DNA from: Hygrocybe punicea
Lineage: Eukaryota > Basidiomycota > Agaricomycetes > Agaricales > Hygrophoraceae
Length of the DNA stretch: 64,000 nt
Reading direction: 5' to 3'
Assembly: GCA_963556145.1 (NCBI GenBank)
Contig: OY744468.1
Location: 1,426,001 to 1,490,000, forward strand
Shown here piece after piece: positions 62,923-64,000 of the stretch. The first letter of the stretch is position 1. Each line of letters begins with the position of its first letter. Made by a program: the position numbers and the translations under genes. The notes beneath the pieces were generated by a model. That model was not told the DNA's origin and searched no databases. It saw only the letters and a list, made by a program, of their open reading frames with translations.

Positions 62923-63850
62923 TAACCTATAACATATTCAGGCCGCACCGCTGTTTCAGGGCCGGTCGCGTCCTGTTCCTGTCCCTTTTGCCCCTTACGC
63001 TGAGCGATTACGCGTACAGTGACATACAGTATCACAGGAGACGGATGAGGCACCTGACCTTCCCACACTACAAGCCTTATAATAGTGGTTGAACACGTGT
63101 CTCAACCACTATTATAAGGCTCTAAAGTCTTAAAACCGCCGATCCAGCCATAAATCAGTCTCCACCCTAGCCTCAGTATATAAGTCTTATTAGTAGTTAT
63201 TAGTAGTGTATACTAGTAATGTAGTAGTGTCCTAAATACGGCAATAACCCGTTCGGGAACGTCAGTTCCGGTCAGGAACAAGGGCGCTGATGGGCTCGGA
63301 CTTTCCCGTCACCATTGCCATGGCCCCGCCCATCACTCACTGGCACGCGCGCTCGTCGTCGTCGACGTTGAGCACGACTATTTCACTCTCCTGCCGTCTT
63401 TTCTTGCAGCATTTTTTACACATCATAGATATATTGTTCTACATGCTGTATAAATACTAATATACATGGAAATACCCGAAATAAAAGAGATATAAAAGAA
63501 ATAATAAAAAATGATACATGGGGCGCCGCCGACGAACCGGTGGGTACTCACCTTCGCGGAGGCGCCGGATGTGGTCTAAACTTGGTGGTGAAGGGTGCTG
63601 TATGGTGGGTGATGGGAGGGAGGGACGCTGGGGGCCGGGGAAGGGTGCATGGAGTGGGGGGTGGCAATGGGTGGCGAGGAAGGGGCCGGGAAGCAAGGCG
63701 GTTGGGGGAAATGGAGAGGGAATGGATGGGGGAGGGCTCCCGGCCCCAAACGAGTGGCGGGAAGGGGTAAGTACGTGGGGAAAAAGCAGGAGGGGGGTGG
63801 GTACTCACCTATGCCCTTGGGGCCCCCCACGGCCCTCCCCACGATCCACC
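62923..63850. other. Low-complexity terminal region, no gene recognised
   Basis: Besides the hairpin, it holds TTAGTAGTTATTAGTAGTG repeats (63188-63225) and a G-rich (plus) / Pro-rich (minus) stretch (63540-63840). A 15-bp direct repeat GGTGGGTACTCACCT lies at 63539-63553 and 63797-63811; on the minus strand it reads AGGTGAGTACC, like a donor site. Confidence 0.5.
63073..63121. other. 20-bp perfect hairpin with CACGTG in the loop
   Basis: AGCCTTATAATAGTGGTTGA (63073-63092) and its exact complement (63102-63121) flank ACACGTGTC, itself almost a palindrome (ACACGTGT). Confidence 0.9.
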
Positions 63851-64000
63851 ATGGATAAATCCAATGGAGACATCATCTACGACGTCCCCATGGTCCCTGC
63901 CGTCGTTGTCGCGGTCCAGATTGATCGCACCATTGAGTTGCGCGAGGGTGGTGGCACCGACGGTTGTGGTGGTAATATCTCGACAACGCCGCCTTCGTCG
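63851..64000 (+). CDS. Possible 5' end of an ORF running off the window
   Basis: ATG 63851 opens a frame of 50 codons to the window end with Val/Ile-rich and Gly-rich stretches and CpG-rich codons. No domain; it may belong to another element. Confidence 0.25.
   Translation, partial: MDKSNGDIIYDVPMVPAVVVAVQIDRTIELREGGGTDGCGGNISTTPPSS

Noticed and set aside
1..64000. tRNA and rRNA genes
   Set aside because: No cloverleaf or rRNA-like stretch was recognised by eye; the tRNA-like 3' end at 31507-31524 is a primer-binding site complement. A tRNA-finder run would settle it.

Overview
The window is nuclear DNA of a mushroom-forming basidiomycete (Agaricomycetes). Host genes carry many short introns of about 45-60 nt with GT..AG ends and CTAAT-like branch sites. 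They include an SPX-domain phosphate transporter, an APSES-type regulator, ornithine decarboxylase, PTPA, Ku70, a CGFS glutaredoxin and a BTB protein. The transposon families (Ty3/gypsy chromovirus, hAT) also have the Agaricomycete style. I cannot name the species.

Layout. Positions 1-41.9 kb are almost entirely transposable elements nested in one another. (a) 600-1.64 kb: a decayed LTR and an acidic-repeat minisatellite. (b) 1649-8789: a nearly complete Ty3/gypsy chromovirus on the minus strand, with two 566-bp LTRs differing at 4 sites and a perfect GTTTC target duplication. It has gag, a textbook -1 frameshift signal, pol with chromodomain and ASCH-like C-terminus, and an extra ORF running into the 3' LTR. 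(c) 9.0-9.77 kb: a minisatellite. (d) 9.78-21.02 kb: an old second gypsy element on the plus strand, shattered by at least six insertions. (e) 21.2-24.4 kb: ORF fragments, a candidate solo LTR and another polyQ element. (f) about 24.73-36.29 kb: a very large foldback element with arms of 2.6-3.1 kb, 44-bp satellite ends and mirrored polyQ genes; its left arm was hit by a CACTA-like element, a hAT MITE, a solo LTR and a complete non-autonomous LTR element. (g) 36.3-41.0 kb: a hAT transposon, a second copy of the MITE and a solo LTR with perfect target duplication.

From 41.9 to 61.8 kb the sequence is compact host gene space, largely free of transposons: PHO91-like (-), APSES (-), ODC (-), PTPA (-)/Ku70 (+) divergent, Grx3/4 (-), unknown (-), BTB (-). 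A TA-flanked element (61969-62920), a 20-bp hairpin and low-complexity DNA end the window.

Main themes. First, decay by CpG to TpG/CpA change recurs: LTR differences, target-duplication mismatches and almost all nonsense codons (TGA where Arg CGA is expected) fit it. Second, three hAT-like elements (TIR TAGTGTTGCC, 8-bp target duplications) each carry a 47-nt intron followed by a CAG/Gln-rich ORF and a nested hairpin module whose stems change in a compensatory way; the foldback element carries a related spliced polyQ gene in both arms. This is the best candidate for an undescribed system. All domain calls are from reading the sequence; no database search was possible.
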